From positions 62,001 to 126,000 of the forward strand of contig NZ_RWGU01000044.1 of the NCBI RefSeq assembly GCF_003944755.1: a DNA stretch of 64,000 bases. The letters run 5' to 3'. This stretch comes from Rhodovulum robiginosum. GTDB taxonomy: Bacteria > Pseudomonadota > Alphaproteobacteria > Rhodobacterales > Rhodobacteraceae. Position 1 is the first letter of the stretch, and each line of letters starts with the position of its first letter. Below, one piece after another: positions 55,154-63,545 of this stretch. Under the pieces are notes generated by a model. It worked only from the letters and a program-made list of their open reading frames with translations. It did no database searches and was not told where the DNA came from. Position numbers and translations under genes: made by a program.

Positions 55154-56100
55154 GCAAGACATTCGCCTCGGCCGGCGACCTGACGCCCAAGACGATATCC
55201 TTCACCGAGGTCGGCGAGGGGCTCTGGGCCTTTACCGCCGAGGGCGACCCCAACAGCGGCGTCATCATCGGCGAGGACAGCGTCATGGTGATCGACGCCC
55301 AGGCCACGCCGCGACTGGCGGGCATGGTGGTCGACAAGATCCGCACCGTCACCGACAAGCCGATCAGCCACGTCGTGCTGACCCATTACCACGCGGTGCG
55401 GGTGTTGGGCGCCTCGGCCTATGACGCGCAGGACATCGTGATGGGCGCCGCCGCACGGGCGATGGTGGCCGAGCGCGGACAAGAGGATTGGGAAAGCGAG
55501 TTCGCCCGCTTCCCCCGCCTTTTCGAGGGGCACGAAAGCATCCCGGGCCTGACCTGGCCCACGCTGACCTTCACCGACCGGATGACCGTCTACCTTGGCC
55601 GGCGCCGGGTCGACCTGATGCATCTGGGCCGCGCCCACACGGCGGGCGATATCGTGGCGCACGTCCCCGACGCGGGCGTGATGTTCACCGGCGATATCGT
55701 CGAATACCATTCCGCCTGCTATTGCGGCGACGCTCATCTGCAGGACTGGCCCGCCACGCTGGACGCGATCCGGGCCTTCGATCTCGACGCGATCGCGCCG
55801 GGGCGCGGCGATGCGCTTGTCGGGCGCGAGATGGTCGACGCCGCGCTGGACAACACCGCCGATTTCGTCACCTCCACCTACCGCGCGGTGGCGCGTGTCG
55901 CGCAGGGCGGCGGCACGCTGGCCGAGGCGATGGCGGCGGCCCGCGCCGCCTGCGACCCGAAATTCGGCGATTACGCGATTTACGAGCATTGCCTGCCCTT
56001 CAACGTCGCGCGCGCCTATGACGAGGCGCTGGGGATCGACACGCCCCGCATCTGGACGGCCGAGCGCGACCGGCAGATGTGGGCGGCCCTGCAGGGCTGA
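55150..56100 (+). CDS. MBL-fold protein of the homogentisate operon
   Basis: A 316-residue metallo-beta-lactamase-fold protein without a signal peptide. The first metal motif reads LTHYHAVRVLGASAY: the HxH pair is kept but the usual Asp-His that follows is replaced by Val-Arg. Later ligands appear as HLGRAHTAGD and MFTGDIVEYH, while the last histidine is replaced (APGRGDAL). Single-metal chemistry or a changed substrate is likely. It overlaps the FAH gene, and placement suggests a role in aromatic-acid breakdown, perhaps as maleylacetoacetate-related or detoxifying hydrolase. Confidence 0.8.
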   Translation: MSKTFASAGDLTPKTISFTEVGEGLWAFTAEGDPNSGVIIGEDSVMVIDAQATPRLAGMVVDKIRTVTDKPISHVVLTHYHAVRVLGASAYDAQDIVMGAAARAMVAERGQEDWESEFARFPRLFEGHESIPGLTWPTLTFTDRMTVYLGRRRVDLMHLGRAHTAGDIVAHVPDAGVMFTGDIVEYHSACYCGDAHLQDWPATLDAIRAFDLDAIAPGRGDALVGREMVDAALDNTADFVTSTYRAVARVAQGGGTLAEAMAAARAACDPKFGDYAIYEHCLPFNVARAYDEALGIDTPRIWTAERDRQMWAALQG

Positions 56101-56104
56101 GCGG

Positions 56105-57475
56105 CTAGAGCCGCCGGGTAGGCACGTCGTAGACGGCCAGGTTATGCGCCAGCGACAGCTTGCGGCGCAGGTCTTCGCCGGCGCGCACGGCGTCGTCGCG
56201 GTGCCAGCGCCGCACCAGCCCCGCGCCCGCCCGCCCACGATAAAGCGCGGCATTGGTGGGCGTGCTCTGCAACAGTTCGGGGGCCGGCCGCAGCATGGCC
56301 GGCGGCGGCGGCGCGGCGCGGCCCGACAGCCGCGCCGACGCCGCAGCGGCCAGGTGTTCCCCGAAGGCGTCGATGCGCGCCCGCACCCGCGCCATGCCCT
56401 CGGCCACCTCGGCCCGCGCCGCACCGGGCGCGGCGAGGATGGCATCGGCGCGCGCGGCCAGCGCCTCGGGCCGGTCATGTTCCAGCACGGGGATGTCGCA
56501 GCCCATCAGGGCCGACAGCCCCTCGGCCTTGTGCGAATTGCCCGCGGTCGGGATCACCGGCGTGCCCTGCGACAGCGCCGAGACCGAACTGTGATAGCGC
56601 CCGCCCACCACCAGCGCGGCCCCCTTCAGCACGGGCAGCAGGGCGCGAAAATCGGGCGCGTCGCGGGACGAGATCGCGCGGCAGGCCGCCGGCCCCCAGG
56701 CCGCCACGGCACTGTCGTAAAGCGCCCGGTCAAGCGGGCGGGAATAGAGGAAAACCGGCATCAGACCGTGGGCGTCGGCGATGCGTTTGAGCCCGTCGAG
56801 ATAGGCGGCCACGTCATAGCCCGCCAGCGCCGCCGATCCGGTGACGCAGAAATACCCGCCCGACGGCAGCCCGGCCGGTGGGCGGGTTGCGTCCTGCGGC
56901 GCCACGAACGCCATGTCGGGGCACAAGAGCGCGCCCTCCAGCCCCAGCCCCCGGACCAGCGAATAGGACCGGAACTCGCGCAATGCGACCATGTCGAACC
57001 CGCCGAAGATCGCCCGCGCGCGCGCCGCATCCGCCGCGCTTTCGGTCACGAAGGACTGGTTGAGGCTGAACACCGGCTTGCCGTAGAGATGGCGCGCCAG
57101 CACCGGCAGGGTGAAAAACGCCACCCGCCGGTAAAGCGCGGGCGCGCCCATCGTCCCCTCGCCCTGGAAGACCACCAGATCGGCCCCGCGCACCCGGTCG
57201 AGCAGCGGGCCGAAGCGCCGCGCGGCCAGCCCTTCGAGAAAGCGAAGGTCGTCGGCTGCGGGCGCCGGGTCGCCCTGGATCGCCGCGATCCGCGCCCCGT
57301 GGCGGCGCTCGATCGCGCGGTCGATCCGGTGGCGCGGCAGGAACGGCACGACCGACAGCTCGCGCAGGCCCACGGGCGCCAGCCGGCGCGCCAGAAACGC
57401 GTGCAGGCCCCAGCTTGTGGCCTGGCAGCCCCAGTTCTCGCGCCCGCCGGTAAAGTTCAGAATGACCGCTTTCAT
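56105..57475 (-). CDS. Polysaccharide pyruvyl transferase-family protein
   Basis: A 456-residue protein of the WcaK/AmsJ/CsaB superfamily with two Rossmann-like halves. ILNFTGGRENWGCQATSWGL at the start, LVVFQGEGTMGAPAL in the first half and VVGGRYHSSVSALSQGTPVI in the second are characteristic. The family transfers pyruvyl groups to sugars of envelope or exopolysaccharides. No polysaccharide genes surround it, so its substrate is uncertain. It converges on the homogentisate operon with four bases between. Confidence 0.82.
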   Translation of the reverse strand: MKAVILNFTGGRENWGCQATSWGLHAFLARRLAPVGLRELSVVPFLPRHRIDRAIERRHGARIAAIQGDPAPAADDLRFLEGLAARRFGPLLDRVRGADLVVFQGEGTMGAPALYRRVAFFTLPVLARHLYGKPVFSLNQSFVTESAADAARARAIFGGFDMVALREFRSYSLVRGLGLEGALLCPDMAFVAPQDATRPPAGLPSGGYFCVTGSAALAGYDVAAYLDGLKRIADAHGLMPVFLYSRPLDRALYDSAVAAWGPAACRAISSRDAPDFRALLPVLKGAALVVGGRYHSSVSALSQGTPVIPTAGNSHKAEGLSALMGCDIPVLEHDRPEALAARADAILAAPGAARAEVAEGMARVRARIDAFGEHLAAAASARLSGRAAPPPPAMLRPAPELLQSTPTNAALYRGRAGAGLVRRWHRDDAVRAGEDLRRKLSLAHNLAVYDVPTRRL

Positions 57476-57578
57476 CGCCGCGCCCTTCTAGGCCAGCGCC
57501 GGCCCCGCGTCCACGGCTTGCACGGATTACGGCCATCACGGACAGGGCGCCGCCCGCGGCCCGGCGCGCCCGAGGCCA

Positions 57579-58576
57579 CTACCCTTCGCGCGGCTGCGGG
57601 CGCGAGGGGATTTCCTTGAGAAGGCCACCCACCCCCATCGCCGCGACCGCGTCGTCGCCGACCGTCAGCCCGCAGGCCACCCGCTCCAGCACCCAGTCGG
57701 CGCCGTTCAGCGCGGGGCTGCGCGCGCAGCCCGGCAGGCCGATCACCGGCCGCCCCGCAAGATCGCCCAGGAACAACAGGTTGCCGGGGTCCACCGGCAT
57801 GCCAAAGCGCATCACCCGCCCGCCCGCGGCGCGCAGCGCCTCGGGGCCGGTGTCATGCGCGTCGGAGGTGGCCGAGCCGGTCAGGATCAGCGCCATGTCG
57901 CCGGGCAGCGCCGCCAGCGCCGCGGCCATGGGGCCGACCGCGTGGGGCACCGTCTCGACCGCGCCGAGCGCGATGCCGAGCGCATCGAGCCGGGCCGCCA
58001 CCGCCGCCCGGCCCTTCTCGGCCAGGCCGGGCTTTTGCCCCGGCACCTCCGACAGGATCAGCCCCGCCGTTTTCAGCCGCACCCTGTGCACCCTCAGCGC
58101 CCCCGGCGCCGCGTCGCAGGCCGTGGCCAGCGCGGCGCCGGGCACCGCGTAGGGGATGATCTTGACCGTCCCGGCCAACAGCCCCGGCGTGACCCGCGTC
58201 AGCGGCGCGAGGGTGGCCAGCGTAATGCCCGGATCGACCCGGTTCAGCGCATGAATGGCAGCGGTATCGAGCCCGATCACGCCCGCCGCGTCGGCGTGCA
58301 GGTTGACCCGCCCCCGCGCCGCCGGCCCGACCCGCAGCCCGGCGGCCGCCGGGTCCGGCACCAGAGCGCGGGCCAGCTGCGCGGCCGCGGCATCCTCGGC
58401 CAGGTCGCCGGGGTCGAGACGGGCCACCGTCACCTCGGACACCCCGGCCGCGCGCAAGGCGGCAAGCTCGTCCTCGCCCAGCACCAGGCCCTTTTTCAGC
58501 ACGCGCCCCTCCAGCCGCTGGGAATGCGCCAGAACCGCCCCCGCGGCCTCGTCCAACGGTACCGGACCGAACCGCA

Positions 58577-58577
<1 letters not shown>
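57579..58577 (-). CDS. Molybdopterin-binding protein (MoeA-like domain)
   Basis: A 332-residue protein with an N-terminal domain reminiscent of MoeA (FGPVPLDEAAGAVLAHSQRL) and a MoCF/MogA-type molybdopterin-binding domain (about 165-310, ALILTGSATSDAHDTGPEAL and GRPVIGLPGCARSP). Such proteins occur with XdhC/CoxI genes in clusters that mature molybdenum hydroxylases. The start overlaps the xdhC stop (ATGA). It probably presents or binds the cofactor before insertion; this is inference. Confidence 0.82.
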
Positions 58578-59563
<986 letters not shown>

Positions 59564-59617
59564 GTGTCGTCCTCCCTGCCCCGATCATGGCGCGCCCCGC
59601 GGTTCGGGACCAGACGC

Positions 59618-59651
59618 AAAAAAACGCCGCGGGCGCCCGGCCCGCGGCGTT
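59618..59651 (-). terminator. Intrinsic terminator of the YeeE/YedE operon
   Basis: AACGCCGCGGGC / GCCCGCGGCGTT (12 bp, 59623-59651) followed by TTTTTTT on the minus strand. A second stem CCGCGGGCC / GGCCCGCGG lies at 59660-59680, between the gene and this terminator. Confidence 0.92.
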
Positions 59652-59697
59652 ACAGGGTCCCGCGGGCCGATGGCCCGCGGCGCGGCACGAGGCCGGT

Positions 59698-60294
59698 TTA
59701 CTCGGCCGGCGTCTCGGCGCCGCCAAGCGGCGCGCGGCGGCCCTTGATTCGCTTGGGCAGGATGAACGCGATCACGATGAAGGCCGCGCCGACGGCGATG
59801 CCCGCCAGATCGCCCTGCAGCGTCGGAATCGCCGCCGGGTAGTCCGCGCCGGGCACGGCCCCCAGCGTCCATTTCTCGCCCTCCAGCATCCCGAGGTCGG
59901 CCCAGAACGGATAGCTCAGCATATAGGCTGCCGCGCCCAGAAGGCCCCCGGCCACGAAGAACAGCGCGTCGATCCGGCCCGAGGCCAGCGCGCAGACGCC
60001 GGTGCCCGGGCAATAGCCCGCCAGCGCCCAGCCCAGGCCCAGCATGATACCGCCGATGAAGACGCCGACATAGGCGGTCTTGACCGACATGTGGGCGACC
60101 TCGACGAGGCCCAGCATCTGCCCGCCGAAAAGCAGCACGGAGGCCACGCCGATGGCCAGCAGGATGGTCTTCATCAGGTGCAGGTTGGTCAGGTTCAGCA
60201 TCCGGCCGATCCAGTTGGGGTTGGTCGCCCCGATCCGGTCGAGAACCGTGCCGAAGGCGGCGCCGATGACGATGGCAAGTGCGATCTGCAACAT
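59698..60294 (-). CDS. YeeE/YedE-family sulfur transporter half (PmpB-like)
   Basis: A 198-residue membrane protein with four to five hydrophobic segments and the motif LGWALAGYCPGTGVCALASG, whose cysteine-glycine pattern is characteristic of the YeeE/YedE (TsuA-related) family that carries thiosulfate or sulfur equivalents. A basic C-terminal tail ends the chain. It pairs with the next half-protein, three bases upstream on the message. The operon ends at a strong terminator. Confidence 0.88.
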   Translation of the reverse strand: MLQIALAIVIGAAFGTVLDRIGATNPNWIGRMLNLTNLHLMKTILLAIGVASVLLFGGQMLGLVEVAHMSVKTAYVGVFIGGIMLGLGWALAGYCPGTGVCALASGRIDALFFVAGGLLGAAAYMLSYPFWADLGMLEGEKWTLGAVPGADYPAAIPTLQGDLAGIAVGAAFIVIAFILPKRIKGRRAPLGGAETPAE

Positions 60295-60297
60295 GGC

Positions 60298-60849
60298 TCA
60301 GGCCTCCCTGTTGAAGAGGTAGATCGCGGCCGGAAACGCCGCCATGAAGGCGCCGAGCGCGAAGATGTAGCCCGAGACCGAGGTCTGCATCATCCCCGAC
60401 ATCATGTGCCCCGAGGTGCAGCCGCCCGCCAGCCGCGCGCCGTAAAGCACGATGAAACCGCCGACGAAGGCCGCGATCCAGCGTTTCAGCACGTTGCCGC
60501 CGAAATTCGCGCGCCAGAGCGCGGGCACCATGTATTCGCCCTTCGGCACGCCGCCGCGCAGCACCGAGGACAGCCCCGCCCCCAGCATCATCGCGCCGAC
60601 GAAGACGAAGGAATAGTTCAGCGGGTTGGCGACGGATGCCGCGTATTTCCCGTCGGACTTGGCGAGATAGGCATTGGTCGAGGTATACCCATCCTCGGTC
60701 TGGGTGACGACATCGGGTGACTGGATATCCCAGCCGATCCCGTCGAGGATGACGAATTGCGTCGAGACGCCGATCGGTTTGACCAGCAGCACGGCGATGA
60801 AAAAGACGAGCCCTAGAAGCAGCCCGCCCCATTTCCAGTTGAGCACCAT
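60298..60849 (-). CDS. YeeE/YedE-family sulfur transporter half (PmpA-like)
   Basis: A 183-residue membrane protein with the family motif GARLAGGCTSGHMMSGMMQT and about four hydrophobic segments. Together with the following half it makes the equivalent of one full-length YeeE. The ATG at 60849 follows GGGAGG; the upstream in-frame extension is promoter sequence. Just upstream are an ATTC-N8-GAAT palindrome and a perfect FNR box, so control by persulfide and oxygen is suggested. Confidence 0.88.
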   Translation of the reverse strand: MVLNWKWGGLLLGLVFFIAVLLVKPIGVSTQFVILDGIGWDIQSPDVVTQTEDGYTSTNAYLAKSDGKYAASVANPLNYSFVFVGAMMLGAGLSSVLRGGVPKGEYMVPALWRANFGGNVLKRWIAAFVGGFIVLYGARLAGGCTSGHMMSGMMQTSVSGYIFALGAFMAAFPAAIYLFNREA

Positions 60850-60895
60850 GGGGACCTCCCACCCTTCTTTTAGCGGTAGCCAAGTGACGCGAATT

Positions 60896-60911
60896 ATTCG
60901 CGTAATCGAAT
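60896..60911 (-). promoter_or_regulatory. SqrR/BigR-like operator upstream of the YeeE operon
   Basis: ATTCGCGTAATCGAAT fits ATTC-N8-GAAT, which I recall as the consensus of the persulfide-sensing repressor SqrR in Rhodobacter. A second, overlapping palindrome GCGAATTATTCGC spans 60889-60901. The site overlaps the start point predicted from the FNR box, as expected for a repressor. Confidence 0.5.
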
Positions 60912-60941
60912 TTGATCTCGGCAAGAGGTTGACCACGGGCC

Positions 60942-60955
60942 TTGATCTGGATCAA
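60942..60955 (-). promoter_or_regulatory. Perfect FNR box of the YeeE operon
   Basis: TTGATCCAGATCAA on the minus strand matches TTGAT-N4-ATCAA exactly and lies about 93 bases before the PmpA-like start. A class II arrangement would put the transcript start near 60908. It is 18 bases beyond the terminator of the candidate small RNA. Confidence 0.7.
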
Positions 60956-60972
60956 CGGGGCATTTTGCCACG

Positions 60973-61005
60973 AAAAAACGCCGTGGGAGGGAGGCCCACG
61001 GCGTT
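60973..61005 (-). terminator. Intrinsic terminator of the candidate small RNA
   Basis: AACGCCGTGGG-CCTCCCT-CCCACGGCGTT followed by TTTTTTCG on the minus strand. It would also terminate read-through from the MoxR-CoxE operon. Confidence 0.9.
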
Positions 61006-61157
61006 CTGTTTGCGACGCTTCGGGAGGGAGGCCCTCGGCGTCAACTGCGGCGGACAGGGAGGGAGGGCCCTGAACACCAACCCCCCATGTTGGGAAACGA
61101 CAGGGGGCCGCCTGCACGGCGGGAATGCGTCGGGAAAAACGCACCGTGCAAACTATG
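60973..61157 (-). ncRNA. Candidate FNR-controlled small RNA with three CCTCCC-loop hairpins
   Basis: No protein-like frame fills this stretch. On the minus strand three stems expose C-rich loops: CAGGG-loop-CCCTG at 61072-61055, a GACGC-based stem at 61042-61014, and a final 11-bp stem AACGCCGTGGG / CCCACGGCGTT at 61005-60977 followed by TTTTTT. Each contains CCTCCCTCCC or close to it, complementary to ribosome-binding sites. A perfect FNR box and a TACATT -10-like hexamer (61170-61165) precede the predicted start near 61157. This gives an RNA of about 185 nt. It resembles alphaproteobacterial 'cuckoo' RNAs, whose loops carry CCUCCUCCC, but the spacing differs. No expression data are available. 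Confidence 0.55.
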
Positions 61158-61190
61158 TTTTTCAAATGTAGCTTTGCCGGCCGGGCGACT

Positions 61191-61204
61191 TTGATTTAGA
61201 TCAA
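61191..61204 (-). promoter_or_regulatory. Perfect FNR box of the candidate small RNA
   Basis: TTGATCTAAATCAA on the minus strand is an exact TTGAT-N4-ATCAA site. It overlaps the coxE stop codon, so it serves something downstream of coxE. The distance to the TACATT hexamer (20 bases) fits a class II FNR promoter. Confidence 0.7.
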
Positions 61205-62472
61205 ACCGGTTCATCCTGCCGCAGCAGGGCGCGCATCCGGTCGCGCTCTCCGGCGTCGCCGGCGCTGGAAATCGCCGCGGCCAGATCCTCCAGCGCGGCG
61301 ATCGAATGGCCCGCGCGAAAACAGTCGACATGGGGCAGCATCGCCTTGATTCCCTGGGCTTTCGGCGCGAATCCATCCCAACGCAGCAACGGGTTTATCC
61401 AGATCAGCCGGCGCGCGGAGAGGTGCAGGCGCTCGATCTCGCGCGACAGAATGTCCACCGCGCCGCGATCGAGCCCGTCGGTGATCAGGAGCACCACCGC
61501 ACCGCTGCCCAGCACCCGGCGCGACCAGTCGCGGTTGAAGGCGTGCAGCGCATCGCCGATTCGGGTGCCGCCCTCCCAGTCCTGCGCCTCCGATCCCGCG
61601 GCGGCCAGCGCGGCGTCGACGTCGCGGGTGGCCAGTTGCCGGGTGATGTTGGTCAGCCGCGTGCCGAAGGTGAAGGCGTGCACCTTGGCCCAGCCCGCGC
61701 CCTTTTCATTGGCCACCGCGTGCAGGAAATGCAGCACCATGCGCGAGTATTGCGACATCGAGCCGGAGATGTCGCAAAGCACCACCAGGTTGGGCCAGCG
61801 GGTGCGCCGGTCACGATAGGCAAGCGCGCCGATCTCGCCGCCACGGCGCTGCGCCGCGCGCATCGTGCCGCGCCAATCGGGCAGCCGCCCGAGGGTCGCG
61901 GGCCGGGTGCGGCGCGAGACCAGGGGTTTCACGGGCAAACGCAGACGGGCCAGCATCCGCTTGGCCTCGGCGATCTCGGCCAGGCTCATCTGTTCGAAAT
62001 CCAGGGTCTTGAGCCGTTCGCGCCCCGAGGCGGTCTGGCTCGCGTCGATCTCGATCTCCTCGCCCGCGGGCTCGCCGGGGTCGATCTCGGGCATCTCGCG
62101 CTCGGCCCCGTCGAGCAGCGCCTCGGCCGCGCGCCGCTCGGCCGCCCTGGCCTTGCGCTCTTCGGCCACGCCCCTGAGCGAGGGCAGCATCAGCCCCATC
62201 ATGTGCTCGAGAAACCGCGGGTCGCGCCAGTAGAGCCGGAAGACCTGGTCGAAGACCTGGCGGTGTTCGGGCCGCGACAGGAAACAGGCCGCCAGCGTGT
62301 GGTAGAAATCGCCGCGTTCGGAGAACCCCGCCGCCTCGACCGCGCGCACCGCGTCGATCACCCGGCCCGGCCCCACCGGCAGGCCCGCGGCGCGCAGCGC
62401 GCGGGCGAAATGGGTGATGTTGTGGCTCAGCTTTCCGTGGTCGGGGATGTCGAGCGGGGGCAGCTCTGTCAT
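61201..62472 (-). CDS. coxE: CoxE-type von Willebrand factor A protein
   Basis: A 423-residue protein with a C-terminal VWA domain (MIDAS motif LCDISGSMSQYSRMVLHF near residue 225, TDGLDRG later) and an N-terminal helical region with GLPVGPGRVIDAVRAVEAAG. In the CO dehydrogenase system CoxE works with the AAA ATPase CoxD to build the copper-molybdenum centre. Other VWA-MoxR pairs serve different enzymes, so the target here is uncertain. The ATG at 62472 was chosen on homology. Separated by about 80 bases from the MoxR gene upstream. Confidence 0.88.
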   Translation of the reverse strand: MTELPPLDIPDHGKLSHNITHFARALRAAGLPVGPGRVIDAVRAVEAAGFSERGDFYHTLAACFLSRPEHRQVFDQVFRLYWRDPRFLEHMMGLMLPSLRGVAEERKARAAERRAAEALLDGAEREMPEIDPGEPAGEEIEIDASQTASGRERLKTLDFEQMSLAEIAEAKRMLARLRLPVKPLVSRRTRPATLGRLPDWRGTMRAAQRRGGEIGALAYRDRRTRWPNLVVLCDISGSMSQYSRMVLHFLHAVANEKGAGWAKVHAFTFGTRLTNITRQLATRDVDAALAAAGSEAQDWEGGTRIGDALHAFNRDWSRRVLGSGAVVLLITDGLDRGAVDILSREIERLHLSARRLIWINPLLRWDGFAPKAQGIKAMLPHVDCFRAGHSIAALEDLAAAISSAGDAGERDRMRALLRQDEPV

Positions 62473-62532
62473 GGCGGACCTCGGGGTCGGGCGGAGAGGC
62501 CGGGGGGTTTTCCACCCCCCGGACCCCCCGGA

Positions 62533-62555
62533 GGATATTTTAGGCCAGAAGAAGC
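62533..62555 (-). repeat. Gene-end repeat, copy 5 (directly after the MoxR stop)
   Basis: On the minus strand GCTTCTTCTGGCCTAAAATA then TCC begins immediately after the stop codon of the MoxR gene. It is followed by C- and G-runs (TCCGGGGGGTCCGGGGGG). Confidence 0.75.
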
Positions 62556-63479
62556 TCAGGCCGGGGCGAGCTCGGCGCGGATCTCGTCGAGCAGGCGCTT
62601 GGCCTCGGAGCCCTCGATCTTCTGGATATCGTCCTGGTATTTCAAAAGCGCGCCGATCGTGTCGGCGATCACCTGCGGCGAGAGGTCGATCACGTCGAGC
62701 GCCAGCAGGCATTTGGCCCAGTCGATGGTTTCGGCGACGCCGGGTTTCTTGAACAGATCCTCGGTGCGGAGTTTCTGCACGAAGGCGACGATCTCGCGGG
62801 AAAGGGTTTCGGCGGCCTCCGGCGCGCGGGCGTGGAGGATTTCGATCTCGCGCTCGAAATCGGGATAGTCGACCCAGTGGTAGAGGCAGCGGCGCTTGAG
62901 CGCGTCATGCACCTCGCGGGTGCGGTTCGAGGTGAGGATGACGATGGGCGGATGCGCGGCCTGGACCGTGCCCAGTTCGGGGATCGTGACCTGGTAATCG
63001 GACAGCGCCTCGAGCAGGAAGGCCTCGAAGGGTTCGTCGGTGCGGTCGATCTCGTCGATCAGGAGCACCGGCGGCCCCTCGACATGGGGGCGCAGCGCCT
63101 GCAGCAGCGGGCGTTCGATCAGGTAGTGCTGCGAGAAGAGCTCGTCCTTGAGCGCCTCGCGGTCGGCGCCGGCGCCGTCGAAACCCATCGCCTCGGCGGT
63201 GCGGATGGCGATCATCTGCTCGGCGAAATTCCATTCGTAGACGGCTGAGGAGGCATCGAGCCCCTCGTAGCATTGCAGGCGGATCAGCCGGCGGCCGAGC
63301 GCGGCGGCGATCGCCTTGGCGATCTCGGTCTTGCCGGTGCCGGCCTCACCCTCGAGAAACAGCGGCCGGCCGAGGCGCAGCGCGAGGAAGGCCACGGTGG
63401 CCAGCGCCCGCCCGCAGACGTAGTTCTGCCCGTCCAGCAGCGTTTGCACCTGGTCGATCGACGCGATTTCTTCGGCCAT
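62556..63479 (-). CDS. MoxR-family AAA+ ATPase (CoxD-like)
   Basis: A 307-residue AAA+ protein. Walker A LEGEAGTGKTEIAKAIA, Walker B VLLIDEIDRTDEPFEAFLLE, sensor I TSNRTREVHDALKRRC and a C-terminal lid are clear. MoxR ATPases act with VWA partners as chaperones for cofactor insertion. The downstream coxE gene is its partner. As in other cox clusters it is expected to remodel a molybdenum hydroxylase, but no such enzyme gene is in the window. Confidence 0.92.
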   Translation of the reverse strand: MAEEIASIDQVQTLLDGQNYVCGRALATVAFLALRLGRPLFLEGEAGTGKTEIAKAIAAALGRRLIRLQCYEGLDASSAVYEWNFAEQMIAIRTAEAMGFDGAGADREALKDELFSQHYLIERPLLQALRPHVEGPPVLLIDEIDRTDEPFEAFLLEALSDYQVTIPELGTVQAAHPPIVILTSNRTREVHDALKRRCLYHWVDYPDFEREIEILHARAPEAAETLSREIVAFVQKLRTEDLFKKPGVAETIDWAKCLLALDVIDLSPQVIADTIGALLKYQDDIQKIEGSEAKRLLDEIRAELAPA

Positions 63480-63545
63480 GTCCGTCCTCCCCTTGCGTCA
63501 GACTGCACGCGGTGCGGCGGCGGTCAAGGGCGCAGCCGCGCGGCC

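Noticed and set aside
61055-61110. Tiny 15-codon frame inside the candidate small RNA (MGGWCSGPSLPVRRS)
   Set aside because: No ribosome-binding site precedes it, and the sequence is explained by the repeated CCTCCC hairpins.
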